A program made the translations under genes and the position numbers. A DNA stretch of 33,194 bases from Planctomycetota bacterium (lineage in GTDB: Bacteria; Planctomycetota; UBA1135; GCA-002686595), in the NCBI GenBank assembly GCA_029212845.1, contig JARGPD010000013.1:13802-46995 (forward strand), given 5' to 3'. Position 1 is the stretch's first letter. Every line of letters starts with the position of its first letter. The notes beneath the pieces are model-generated. The model was not told the DNA's origin and made no database searches. It saw nothing but the letters and a program-made list of their open reading frames with translations. This document shows, in pieces, positions 17,913-26,753 of the stretch.

Positions 17913-18960
17913 GCCGCAGCTCCAGCACCGCGCGCTGGTCGTCTCCCCCTTCCCGGTCGAGACGGCACGCGGCAACGCCACCACCGCCCTGCGCACCCAG
18001 CATCGGCTCGAGTCCCGCGGCGCTGTGGTCCGGCTCGTCACCCCCGGCGAGCTGCAGGCGGCCATCGCGGACTTCGCGCCGCACGTGATCCACGGCATCC
18101 ACGCGGGTCACTTCGCCCTGGCCCTCGAGCGGGTAGGTCCGCTCGAGAACGTCGACTGCGCCCTGGTGCTGACCATCGGCGGCAACGACCTGTACGAGCA
18201 CCTCGACCTCGCTACGGGCTCAGGTCCGGGCGCCCACGACGATGCAGCCTGGGACCTGGTCGTGCGCGCCGACGCGATCATCACCAACACCGGGGCCCAG
18301 CACGCGGCCCTGGTCGAGCGCCACCCGCGGCGCGCGGACATCTTCCTGGCCCACAAGTATCCCGAGGTCGGCCACGCCCGGGTCGCTGGCCTCGACAGCC
18401 GCATCGGTGGCCGCCGGCCGGTGGTCGGCTGGTGTGGGGCCCTGCGCCACCAGAAGCGCCCCGAGTGGCTGCTGCCGATCCACCGGGCGCTGCGCACCAC
18501 CTTCCCCGACCTGGTCACCCTGGCCGCCGGTCCGCCGCCCACGGACCCCGCCGGCGCCGAGCTCGAGAACGCCATGGTCGCCGAGCCAGGGGTGCTGCGC
18601 ATCGCGCCCTTCGCTAGCGGGACCGCCGGCGCGATCGGCACCCTGCTCGGCCGCTGCGACCTGGTGCTCAACACCTCGCGCACCGAGGGCGTCGCGAACT
18701 TCCTGCTCGAGGCCCTGCACGAGCGCGTGCCCGTGCTCGCCGCGCGCACGCCGGGCAACCGGGACTGGATCGCGGACCAGGCGTGGCTCTTCGACAGTCG
18801 CGACGAGGCCATCGAGCTCGCCCGGAAGCTGCTGGCCGACGAGACCCTACGGACCGAGCTCGGCTCCCGCGGCCGCGCCTGGCTCGACGAGCACGCCGAC
18901 CCCGAGCTGGAGGCCGACGTGCTCGCCGCAGCCCATCGCCGCGCGCTGCAGCGGCGCTAG
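17905..18960 (+). CDS. Glycosyltransferase, GT4/GT-B-like
   Basis: ALVLTIGGNDLYEHLDL, VVGWCGALRHQKRPEWLLPIHRAL, LVLNTSRTEGVANFLLEALHERVPVLAARTPGNRDWI; GTG start overlapping the thiI stop by 8 nt. Confidence 0.78.
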   Translation: MPEPQLQHRALVVSPFPVETARGNATTALRTQHRLESRGAVVRLVTPGELQAAIADFAPHVIHGIHAGHFALALERVGPLENVDCALVLTIGGNDLYEHLDLATGSGPGAHDDAAWDLVVRADAIITNTGAQHAALVERHPRRADIFLAHKYPEVGHARVAGLDSRIGGRRPVVGWCGALRHQKRPEWLLPIHRALRTTFPDLVTLAAGPPPTDPAGAELENAMVAEPGVLRIAPFASGTAGAIGTLLGRCDLVLNTSRTEGVANFLLEALHERVPVLAARTPGNRDWIADQAWLFDSRDEAIELARKLLADETLRTELGSRGRAWLDEHADPELEADVLAAAHRRALQRR

Positions 18961-20075
18961 CGCGGCGTCCAGGTGCCGCTCTCGAGGGTGCCCTGGTCGT
19001 CGACCCAGCGCACCTGCACCGGCGCGTCGGCGGCGCGCTTGGCGAGCACGTCGCTGACCTCGGCCGCGCTGCCGACCCGGGTCCCCCCGAGCTCGATCAC
19101 CAGGTCGCCGGGCTCGAGCCCGACGTGGGCGGCGATCGTGCCCGGGACCACCCTCGCGACGAGCAGGCCGTCGGTGGCGTCCTGAGCGCGGTCACCGGGC
19201 GAGCTGGCCACCATCACCCCGAGCACGTCGGTGCGCGTCACCGCCCCGCCGACCTCGACCGGCACGGGGCTCAAGGTCCCCGGCTTGCGCGGCCCGGTCG
19301 GCGACGGGATCAGGCGCGAGTCCGGCGGCAAGAGGCGCAGACCGCCGCCGAAGGGCGAGTCCCCTTGCTGGGCATCGAAGCCCTCGAGCGCGCCGCCGGC
19401 CTCGAACAGCTCGGGGGACTCGGCCCGCAGGGCCTCGAGGCTCTCGGCCTGGAACTCCTGGACCTCGGTGCCGTCGGGCCCGCTCACCTCCACACGGATG
19501 GTCACGCCGTCGGGCCCGATCGAGAGCTGCTGACTGCGGCCGGCAGCGCCGTCCGGCAAGCTCGGGAAGAGCTGGATGTCGAAGTCCTCGGGCAGGAGCC
19601 CGAAGGGGTCGCTGCCGAAGGCGTCCCAGAGGCCCTCGCCGAAGGGGCTCGGGATGCTGAGCCCGGGCGCCTGGATGAAGGGGTTGTAGGAGCCCTCGGG
19701 GATGCCGTGGGGCGGGGACCAGAAGGGACTGCTCGGAACCTCCTCGGGCAGCTGGAGCTGGGCGCCGTCGGCCTGGCGCAGGACCAGGTAGGCGGTCCAA
19801 GCCAGCTCGCCCTGGCTGCGGTCGGCGGCCCAAGCCTCGATCGTGTGCCGGAACTCGGGGTCCTTGGTGACCAGGTTGGCGGCGTCGTCGAGGGCGCTGG
19901 CGCGGACTCCGAAGTCGGGGTCGGTCAGCTGGTCGCGCCATGCCTGGTCGCTGGGCGCAGCCCCCGGAGGCAGGGGGGCACCGGGCGCCAGTGGCGCGAC
20001 GGGCACGAGGCCGGGGTCCTGGATCGTGAACGTAGCGGCGGCCAGGGCGGCCGCGAGGGAGAGCAGTCTCTGCAT
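18957..20075 (-). CDS. Secreted PDZ-domain protein
   Basis: Hydrophobic N-terminus MQRLLSLAAALAAATFT; C-terminal VVPGTIAAHVGLEPGDLVIELGGTRVGSAAEVSDVLAK. Confidence 0.78.
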   Translation of the reverse strand: MQRLLSLAAALAAATFTIQDPGLVPVAPLAPGAPLPPGAAPSDQAWRDQLTDPDFGVRASALDDAANLVTKDPEFRHTIEAWAADRSQGELAWTAYLVLRQADGAQLQLPEEVPSSPFWSPPHGIPEGSYNPFIQAPGLSIPSPFGEGLWDAFGSDPFGLLPEDFDIQLFPSLPDGAAGRSQQLSIGPDGVTIRVEVSGPDGTEVQEFQAESLEALRAESPELFEAGGALEGFDAQQGDSPFGGGLRLLPPDSRLIPSPTGPRKPGTLSPVPVEVGGAVTRTDVLGVMVASSPGDRAQDATDGLLVARVVPGTIAAHVGLEPGDLVIELGGTRVGSAAEVSDVLAKRAADAPVQVRWVDDQGTLESGTWTPR

Positions 20076-20189
20076 GGCGATGGTGGGTTCGGGGGCGCCG
20101 CCCCATGCGGCGTCCAGTGGAACTACGTCAACGCCGCCGGGCCTGTTGGCAGATCCGTGCCGCCGGGGAGGAGCAGCCTGGCGCCCGGC

Positions 20190-20852
20190 CTAGGGCTCGA
20201 GCACCGGCAGCCCTAGCAGCAGGGTGCGGCCCCTGCCGCCGGGGTGCGAGCGCACGCGGATGCGGCCCCCGAGGCTGGCGGCGAGGGCAAAGGCCCGGGC
20301 GTCGGGCTCGACCGCGCCCAGGGGCTGGCTGTCCGTCGTGGTCGTCGTGACCAGCAGGCCGACGCGCTCCCCCAGCTCGACGGCGCGGATGCGGGCGACC
20401 CCGTCCCAGCGCTCCCCGTTCGGACCCGGCCGCACCTGGGAGACGAGCAGCCCCAGCACCAGCAGCTGCAGGGCCACGCCGTCGCCGCGCACGAGGGCCA
20501 TGCCCGAAGACTCGACCGGGGCGACCTCGAAGCCGCCGGCCTTGGCCACCGACGAGAAGAGCTGCTCGGCGCCCATCACCAAGTGGCGCAGGTCCTGGGC
20601 GCGAACGGGCTCGCTCCCGGAGCGGGCATGGGCCCCGAGGGCGCGCACCAGCTCGGTGGCCTCACGCGCGCTGGTCGTGACCGACTCGAGCTGCTCCCGG
20701 CGCTCGGGATCCTTGTCGAGTAGGGCCAACAGGTCGGACGTGCCGAGGATCACGGTCAGCTGGTTGCCGAGCCGGTGCACCGCGTGGGGCACGAGCTCGA
20801 CCAAGAGGTCATCGCGCCAGGACATGGCGTCGTTGGGTTCGGGGGCTTCCAT
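20190..20852 (-). CDS. Histidine-kinase-like protein (DHp-type helix plus degenerate ATPase-like domain)
   Basis: LVELVPHAVHRLGNQLTVILGTSDLLALL resembles an H-box; C-terminal LAASLGGRIRVRSHPGGRGRTLLLGLPV resembles HATPase G2/end region; no clear N-box. Confidence 0.55.
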   Translation of the reverse strand: MEAPEPNDAMSWRDDLLVELVPHAVHRLGNQLTVILGTSDLLALLDKDPERREQLESVTTSAREATELVRALGAHARSGSEPVRAQDLRHLVMGAEQLFSSVAKAGGFEVAPVESSGMALVRGDGVALQLLVLGLLVSQVRPGPNGERWDGVARIRAVELGERVGLLVTTTTTDSQPLGAVEPDARAFALAASLGGRIRVRSHPGGRGRTLLLGLPVLEP

Positions 20853-20951
20853 GGACCCACAGATACTAGTCGCACACGAAGATCCCCCAACCCATCATTG
20901 GCCCGCAGAATTGCCCTCCTTGCCCCGACTCCTCGACCTACCCTGGGCCCC

Positions 20952-22937
20952 ATGAACCGGACCACGGTCCTGATCCTGGCACTGGTGCTCTTCCTGGCCC
21001 ACATCCTGGCCCTGCACCACGACCAGGTGGGCGCCTTCGCGCTGCCCAGCGACATCGCGCATGTGAACTTCCAGATCGGCCGCAACCTGGTCCATGGGCA
21101 GGGCACGGTGTGGAGTCCTGGCGGCTCGCCGGCGGCGATCCTGGAGGAGGGCGGCACCTCGCTCCTGTGGGGCCTCGTCGCCGCGGGTGCGGAGCTGTTC
21201 GCCTGGTCCCCCGTGCGCACCACCGCGCTGCTCGGCATCGTCGCCGCGCTGCTGGCGATGGCCTTCACCGCGCGCCTCTCCCGGGAGCGGCTGGTCGGCA
21301 TGACCGCCATGGTGCTGCTGGTGGTCAGCGGCTCCTTCGCCTCGACCGCTGCCGACGGCTCGGAGACGGCGCTCTTCACGATGCTGGTCGCCCTGGCCTT
21401 CCTGGCCCTCGAGCGCCGGCGCGCGACCTGGCTAGGGATCTCGCTCGGACTGCTGGTCCTGACCGGCAGCCTCGGCTTCGTGCTGGTGCTCGGCTTCCTC
21501 GGGGCGGCCCTCATGGGTCGCGGCAAGGAGGACGAGCCCCTGCCGCTGCTGCCCGCCTTCGCGCCGCCCCTGGCCGCCTTCGCCGCCCTAGTGGTCGGTC
21601 GCCTGGCCCATGGCGCGCCGGGCCTGACGCCCAACCTCGCCCTCTTGCTGGAGTTCGACCTGGACGCCGTGCGCCTGGGCCTGTGGTCGGTCGAGGGCAT
21701 GGTGCGCGGCACCGTCGCGCCGGTCCTGGTGCTGCTCCCGATCATCCAGGTCCTGCGCTGGCGCCTCTCCGGCACCGGCACGCGCGCCCTCGGACTGGGC
21801 CTGCTCTGGGTGCTGGTCGTCGTCCTGACCGGTGGCGACGCCCGGCCGATGCACGCCGCCTTCGTGCCCGCCCTCCCGCTCCTGTTCACCGCGGTCCAAG
21901 AGGCCATCGTCGGCGGCCTCGACCGGCGCCCGCGCAACGAGTGGCTGGCCTGGGCCAGCCTGGCCGTCGCCTGCCTCGGCTCGGTGATGGCCAGCAAGAT
22001 CCCCGGCGACCTGGGCCCCGTGCGCAGCGGCCCGGTGCTGATGGCCATGGCCCGGAACCGCCCCGCGGTGGCCGAGGCCTGGGGCTCGGAGTGGAACGGC
22101 CGCTTCGCCCTGACCGAGGACCTGCGCTCCTCCGAGCGCTTGCGCGCGGTCGGCATCTTCCTGCGCGACCAGGTCCCCGCCGAGGCCAGCATCGTCACGC
22201 CCTGGCCTGGGGCCATCGGCTACCTCTCCCGCAAGCGCGTGGTCGACCTGCTCGGACGCGCCGGCCGGCTGGGCGGCGAGCCCACCCGTAGCTGGCGCGG
22301 CCGGGTCCGCACCGACGTCGTAGCGGTGCTCGAGGCGCGCCCGGACTACGTGGTGCCGATGCTCGCCGGGCGCATGCGGCCGCCCAGCCACGCCGAGCTG
22401 ATCGAGGCCTGGCTCGTGGCCTACGACGAGGTCGGCGACACGCCCGAGCGGCGCGCCGCCATGGCTGCTGCCCTCGAACCCTACGAGCTCGTCGCCGTGC
22501 CCGTGCCCGAACGCGAGGAAGAGCTGACCAGGCCCTCGGCCGCGCCCGGCTTCCTGCTGCGCCTGCGCAGCCTGGACCTGGGTCCGCGCCTGTCCCTGGT
22601 GCCCGATGGCACCGAGGTCGGCGTGCTCGTCGAGCATGGCGGCCACCACCAGATCGCCGAGCTCGAGCTGACCGCCGAGACCCCCGCCGGCGCCCTGCTC
22701 TACCTGCGCCCCAACGGCAGCTTCAGCAGCACGCCAGCCCGCGCGCGCACGGAGACCCTCTTGTTCCCCACCGGCACCCGCCGGGTCGAGCTGACCCACA
22801 TGCGGCTCCCCGCGAGCCTGCTCGAGGACGGCCACCCCCTGCCCGGCCTGCTCCTCACCGCGCGCCTCTTGACCCCCTTCAGCGACTCCGCCGACCCCCT
22901 GGCCGCAGCCTGCGAGCCGGTCACCCTCGCGTACTAG
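20952..22937 (+). CDS. Multi-TM membrane protein, GT-C glycosyltransferase/mannosyltransferase-like
   Basis: Many hydrophobic segments after MNRTTVLILALVLFLAHILAL; DIAHVNFQIGRNLVHGQGTVWSPGG resembles first-loop motifs of GT-C-like proteins. Confidence 0.6.
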   Translation: MNRTTVLILALVLFLAHILALHHDQVGAFALPSDIAHVNFQIGRNLVHGQGTVWSPGGSPAAILEEGGTSLLWGLVAAGAELFAWSPVRTTALLGIVAALLAMAFTARLSRERLVGMTAMVLLVVSGSFASTAADGSETALFTMLVALAFLALERRRATWLGISLGLLVLTGSLGFVLVLGFLGAALMGRGKEDEPLPLLPAFAPPLAAFAALVVGRLAHGAPGLTPNLALLLEFDLDAVRLGLWSVEGMVRGTVAPVLVLLPIIQVLRWRLSGTGTRALGLGLLWVLVVVLTGGDARPMHAAFVPALPLLFTAVQEAIVGGLDRRPRNEWLAWASLAVACLGSVMASKIPGDLGPVRSGPVLMAMARNRPAVAEAWGSEWNGRFALTEDLRSSERLRAVGIFLRDQVPAEASIVTPWPGAIGYLSRKRVVDLLGRAGRLGGEPTRSWRGRVRTDVVAVLEARPDYVVPMLAGRMRPPSHAELIEAWLVAYDEVGDTPERRAAMAAALEPYELVAVPVPEREEELTRPSAAPGFLLRLRSLDLGPRLSLVPDGTEVGVLVEHGGHHQIAELELTAETPAGALLYLRPNGSFSSTPARARTETLLFPTGTRRVELTHMRLPASLLEDGHPLPGLLLTARLLTPFSDSADPLAAACEPVTLAY

Positions 22938-23152
22938 CCCGCGCGGGACTCGCTCTCTTCGGCGAGCTCTTCGGTGCGCAGGGCGACGGCGAGGCTCTCG
23001 ACGTCGTCGTAGGCCCGGGAGCGGACGATCCACGACAGGAGGCGGTTCACCTTCGCCGCGCCGTGCACCTGGATCGTGATCTCGTAGCTGCCGCCTTCGG
23101 TCTCCGCGGGCGGAGGCGTGGGGATGAATTCCTGGGGGTCGTAGGGGCTCAT
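22934..23152 (-). CDS. Small hypothetical protein (72 aa)
   Basis: Complete ORF MSPYDPQEFIPTPPPAETEGGSYEITIQVHGAAKVNRLLSWIVRSRAYDDVESLAVALRTEELAEESESRAG filling the gap between neighbours. Confidence 0.6.
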   Translation of the reverse strand: MSPYDPQEFIPTPPPAETEGGSYEITIQVHGAAKVNRLLSWIVRSRAYDDVESLAVALRTEELAEESESRAG

Positions 23153-23254
23153 GACTGCCCCACTATGGAGGTCGCCCGGGGCTCGATCACGCCCAAAGGT
23201 GGTCCGACCCCTTCCGAGTCCCGAATTTGGGCGCTCCGGCGGGTGGAATGCCGC

Positions 23255-25108
23255 TCAGGAAAGCCCATGGCGCTTGAGTTTCCGATAAAGCGTGCTCTTA
23301 CCGACTTTCAGCAGCCGGGCCGCGGCCAGCTTGTCGCCTTCGGACTCCTCGAGGGCCCGCTCGAGGGCCAGGCGCTCGTAGAGGTCGAGGCTGACCGGTT
23401 CGTCTGCGGCACCCGCGGCTGAGCCGGTGGCCTCCACGCGGGGCATGGGCTGCAGCTCGCCGTGGCCCGATCCGACCGGGATGCGCTCCTGGTTCGCTGC
23501 GCTGTGACCGCGCTCGCGCAGGACCTCGGGCAGGGACCCGAGGCCGGACTCGTCCCCGAGGGCGGCCGCACAGAGGATCTCGACGCAGTCCTCGAGCTCG
23601 CGCACGTTGCGGGGCCAGTCGTGCTTCTCGAGGCTCGCGATGTCCTGGGGCGTCAGCAGCACGCCGCCGCTCGAGATCGAAGCCGCCATCTCGCGGGCCA
23701 GGGGACCGATGTCCTCGGGGCGCTCCTTGAGGGGCGCGATCTCGATGCGATGGGGCCCGAAGAGCGCCAGGAAGTCCAGGCTGAGGCTGCCGGCCCGGTC
23801 GAGCTCGTCCAAGGGCCGGCGACTCGACGCCACCAGCCGCAGGCCGAGGCGCTCGATGCCGGTGTCGGTCTTCAGCTCGCCGCGCTCGACCAGCTGGAGC
23901 AGGCTGGCCTGGATCTCGGCCGGCAGGGCCTCGACGTTGCTCAGGAAGAGCGTGCCCTGGTCCGCCGCGTGCACGAGGCCCTTGGTCTTGGCCTTGCCGA
24001 AGAGCTCGGTGGCCAAGGCCTTCTGGGACACGGACTCGACGTCCAGGTGGATGAAGCGACCGCTGCGCTCGCCGCCGAAGTGCAGGGTGCGCGCGTAGTA
24101 GGTCTTGCCCGCGCCCTCCGGCCCGGAGAGCAGGACGGAGCCGGTGCCGTGCAAGGCCCGCTCGAGGGCCTCGCGGCACTGGATCACCGGCAGGCTCGAG
24201 CCGACGATCGAGCTCGTGCGGTAGATCCGCCGGGCGGCCTCCACCAGCGGGAGGTCGTAGTTGGAGCTCGCCATCGAGAAGCCAGCGTCGCTGCTCGAAC
24301 CGGAGCGGGCGACGTCGTGGAAGGCGACGGCCTTGAGGCCACTGAGGTCGCTGCCGCCACGCGGCATCGTCGGCGTCACCGAGACCAGGAGGCTGCGGTT
24401 GGCGCGGCCGGCGCGCGCGGGCAGGTCCAGGCGGAAGCCGACCCGGGACTCGATGCGCGCGTCGCGCACGAAGGCCTCGAGGCCTCGCGAGGGGGCCAGC
24501 ACCCCGAGGGAGCGCCCCTCGAGCCCGGCCCCGAACAGGTCGCGGGCGCCGCGGTCCGCGTGCATCACCAGCCCGTCGTGACCGACGAGCATCAGCCCCA
24601 CCGGGCGCTCGGGACCACGCCGCTCCCCGGGCGCCATGGACTCCTCCTCACCGGCAGGACGGTGGCGCATCTCCTCCTGCAGGCGCCGGTTCTGGCGCTC
24701 GAGCAGGTAGTTCTGCACCGCCAGGTCGTCCTTGAGGCTCTTGATGCGCAGCATCGCGCGCAGCACGTCCTCGAGCAGGGTCATGTTGCCCTTCATGAGG
24801 AAGGACTCGCAGCCGGCGTTGTAGCCGCGGTGCAGGTCCTCGCGGGTGGTGCTCTGGCCGCTGATCAGCACGACCGGGACGCCGTTGGTCTGGGGCACGG
24901 CCTTCAGGCGACGGCAGACCTCGAAGCCGTCGACCCCCGAGCCGAGCGCGATGTCGACCAGGAAGAGGTCGAACTCGTTCGACCGGGCTGCCATGAGGCC
25001 TTCGGCGCCGTTGGCTGCTAGGGTGACCCGATGACCGAGGTCCTCCAGGCGGCTCTTGAACAGCACCCTCGTGCTGGGTTCGTCGTCGATGACTAGGATG
25101 CGTCCCAT
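23255..25108 (-). CDS. Response regulator: REC + PAS-like region + degenerate sigma54-type AAA+ + Fis HTH
   Basis: REC MGRILVIDDEPSTRVLFKSRLEDLGH...FDLFLVDIALGS; Walker A SGPEGAGKTYYARTLH; HDWPRNVRELEDCVEIL; Fis HTH LERALEESEGDKLAAARLLKVGKSTLYRKLKRHGLS. Confidence 0.88.
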   Translation of the reverse strand: MGRILVIDDEPSTRVLFKSRLEDLGHRVTLAANGAEGLMAARSNEFDLFLVDIALGSGVDGFEVCRRLKAVPQTNGVPVVLISGQSTTREDLHRGYNAGCESFLMKGNMTLLEDVLRAMLRIKSLKDDLAVQNYLLERQNRRLQEEMRHRPAGEEESMAPGERRGPERPVGLMLVGHDGLVMHADRGARDLFGAGLEGRSLGVLAPSRGLEAFVRDARIESRVGFRLDLPARAGRANRSLLVSVTPTMPRGGSDLSGLKAVAFHDVARSGSSSDAGFSMASSNYDLPLVEAARRIYRTSSIVGSSLPVIQCREALERALHGTGSVLLSGPEGAGKTYYARTLHFGGERSGRFIHLDVESVSQKALATELFGKAKTKGLVHAADQGTLFLSNVEALPAEIQASLLQLVERGELKTDTGIERLGLRLVASSRRPLDELDRAGSLSLDFLALFGPHRIEIAPLKERPEDIGPLAREMAASISSGGVLLTPQDIASLEKHDWPRNVRELEDCVEILCAAALGDESGLGSLPEVLRERGHSAANQERIPVGSGHGELQPMPRVEATGSAAGAADEPVSLDLYERLALERALEESEGDKLAAARLLKVGKSTLYRKLKRHGLS

Positions 25109-25219
25109 GGCGGGCTCCGATCAGGGGAACGGGGATGAGGAAATGCGGGCGGGTCGAGGTCGGCCAAGTTCAGATAGGCGAACCTCCCACATAGGAGAAC
25201 GGGACAACGACGAACCGAT

Positions 25220-26506
25220 GTGACTTCATCCCCAACCAACCCCCAAGTATTCCCGATTCTGGGATCTGCGGCCCAAATTCTGGCCTCGATCGACCTCCCC
25301 AAGGACCCACTTCGAGCCCGCAAGGCCCTCGAGGGACGCGTCACGGCCGAGGTCGCCCTGGCCGCTGTCGAGCTGGCCGACCTGCGCCGCCGGGCCGCGC
25401 CCAAGTTCCGAGACCCCGACCGTATGCTCTTGACCCGTAAGGGCTTGGAGCAGGCGACCCACCTCCTGGTGGCCTCTTGGCGGGCCGCCGAAGTCCTCCG
25501 CCTGGCCCCGGGATGCACGATCTGGGACCAGACCGCTGGGCTGGGGGCCGACGCCCTGGCCCTGGCCCTGGCCGGGCTGACGCTCGAGGTCTCCGAGCAG
25601 GACCCCCTGCACGCGGCCTGCTGCGAAGCCAACCTGGCGGCGCTCGGGTTCGAGGTCCGCGTGCGGGTCGGCGATTCCCGACAGCAGGACGTTGTCGCAG
25701 ACCTGATCCTGCTCGACCCCGACCGGCGTGCGGATTCTGGGACAGGGACCCGCGGGGGACAGGGCGGCGGTCGCCGCCGCCTGGATCCCAGCAGCTTCTC
25801 CCCACCCGTCGAGGACTGGCGCGCGGCCCTCGAGGCCCACGCCGGGGGGGTCGTCAAGCTGCCCCCCGGCCTCGACCCGGCCGAGCTCGTGGGCCCCCTG
25901 GGCCTGGCCGACCTGCCCCACCGATGGACCTGGACCGAGGCCGGCGGCGCCCTGCGCGAGCTGACCCTCTGGACCGGCTGCCTAGCCCCGGCCGGGGAGC
26001 CCGGCCGCGCGGCCGTGCGCCTCTTCGACCGGCCAGCCGGTCACGTCGGCGCGGCGGTGCTGAGCGCTGGAACCTCGGCACCCCCGCGGCCTTTTGTCGA
26101 GCTCGACCCCGACGCCTTGACCCTGCTCGCCGAGCCGCGGCCGAGCGTGCTGGTCGCTGGCCTGGCCGAACGGGCCGGCGAGGAGCTGGCGCTCGAAGCC
26201 CTCGACCCGGCCTCGGCCTACCTGGCCAGCGACCGCCCGGACCTGCCCGAGGAGTCCGGGCCCTTCCTCGACCTGTTCCGGGTGGTCGGCAGCTCGCCGC
26301 TGGATCGCAAGCGGGTCCGCAAGCTGCTCGGGCAGCACGGAATCGGTCCCCTGACGGTCAAGAAGCGCGGTGTTGACGAGACCTCGGACCAGCTCGCGGC
26401 CAAGTTCGGCCAGAAGCGCGGCCAGCTCGGCCTCGCGATCGTGTCGCCGACCCCGGCCGGCCGGCGCCTTTACCTGGTCGAGCGGCTGCCCCGCGGCGCC
26501 GGCTGA
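25220..26506 (+). CDS. Class I SAM-dependent methyltransferase with C-terminal THUMP-like domain
   Basis: IWDQTAGLGADALALALAGLTLEVSEQDPLHAACCEANL...DLILLDPDRRAD; C-terminal SSPLDRKRVRKLLGQHGIGPLTVKKRGVDET...RGQLGLAIVSPTPAGRRLYLVERL. Confidence 0.78.
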   Translation: MTSSPTNPQVFPILGSAAQILASIDLPKDPLRARKALEGRVTAEVALAAVELADLRRRAAPKFRDPDRMLLTRKGLEQATHLLVASWRAAEVLRLAPGCTIWDQTAGLGADALALALAGLTLEVSEQDPLHAACCEANLAALGFEVRVRVGDSRQQDVVADLILLDPDRRADSGTGTRGGQGGGRRRLDPSSFSPPVEDWRAALEAHAGGVVKLPPGLDPAELVGPLGLADLPHRWTWTEAGGALRELTLWTGCLAPAGEPGRAAVRLFDRPAGHVGAAVLSAGTSAPPRPFVELDPDALTLLAEPRPSVLVAGLAERAGEELALEALDPASAYLASDRPDLPEESGPFLDLFRVVGSSPLDRKRVRKLLGQHGIGPLTVKKRGVDETSDQLAAKFGQKRGQLGLAIVSPTPAGRRLYLVERLPRGAG

Positions 26507-26561
26507 GGCGCCCGGGGATTCCCGACGGAAATGCCCCCATTGGCCCTAAGGGGGGCCGGCT

Positions 26562-26638
26562 TGGTGGGCGATGAGGGATTCGAACCCCCGGCCTCTTCCG
26601 TGTAAAGGAAGCACTCTGACCAGCTGAGTTAATCGCCC
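26562..26638 (-). tRNA. tRNA-Val, anticodon UAC, CCA encoded
   Basis: Minus strand GGGCGATTAACTCAGCTGGTCAGAGTGCTTCCTTTACACGGAAGAGGCCGGGGGTTCGAATCCCTCATCGCCCACCA: acceptor GGGCGAT/ATCGCCC, anticodon stem CTTCC/GGAAG with loop TTTACAC, T-loop GGTTCGAATCC. Confidence 0.95.
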
Positions 26639-26680
26639 TGTCCCAAGGGTGCCGGATCTTAGGGTATCCTTTTCGCCCCT

Positions 26681-26701
26681 CAGCACCACTTCTAGGTGCT
26701 G
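26681..26701 (+). promoter_or_regulatory. Hairpin in the leader region upstream of UDP-glucose dehydrogenase
   Basis: Perfect inverted repeat CAGCACC-ACTTCTA-GGTGCTG, 7 bp stem, between tRNA-Val and the ATG at 26754. Confidence 0.4.
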
Positions 26702-26753
26702 TCGAACGACCACCCGGGCGCCCCTGGCTCCCCAAGAACCCCCTCAAGACACC

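Noticed and set aside
16488-18098. 536-aa minus ORF opposite thiI
   Set aside because: Antisense shadow of well-supported cysteine desulfurase, thiI and GT genes; no recognisable domain.
23462-25021. 519-aa + ORF opposite the response regulator
   Set aside because: Antisense shadow of a well-supported REC-AAA-Fis protein.
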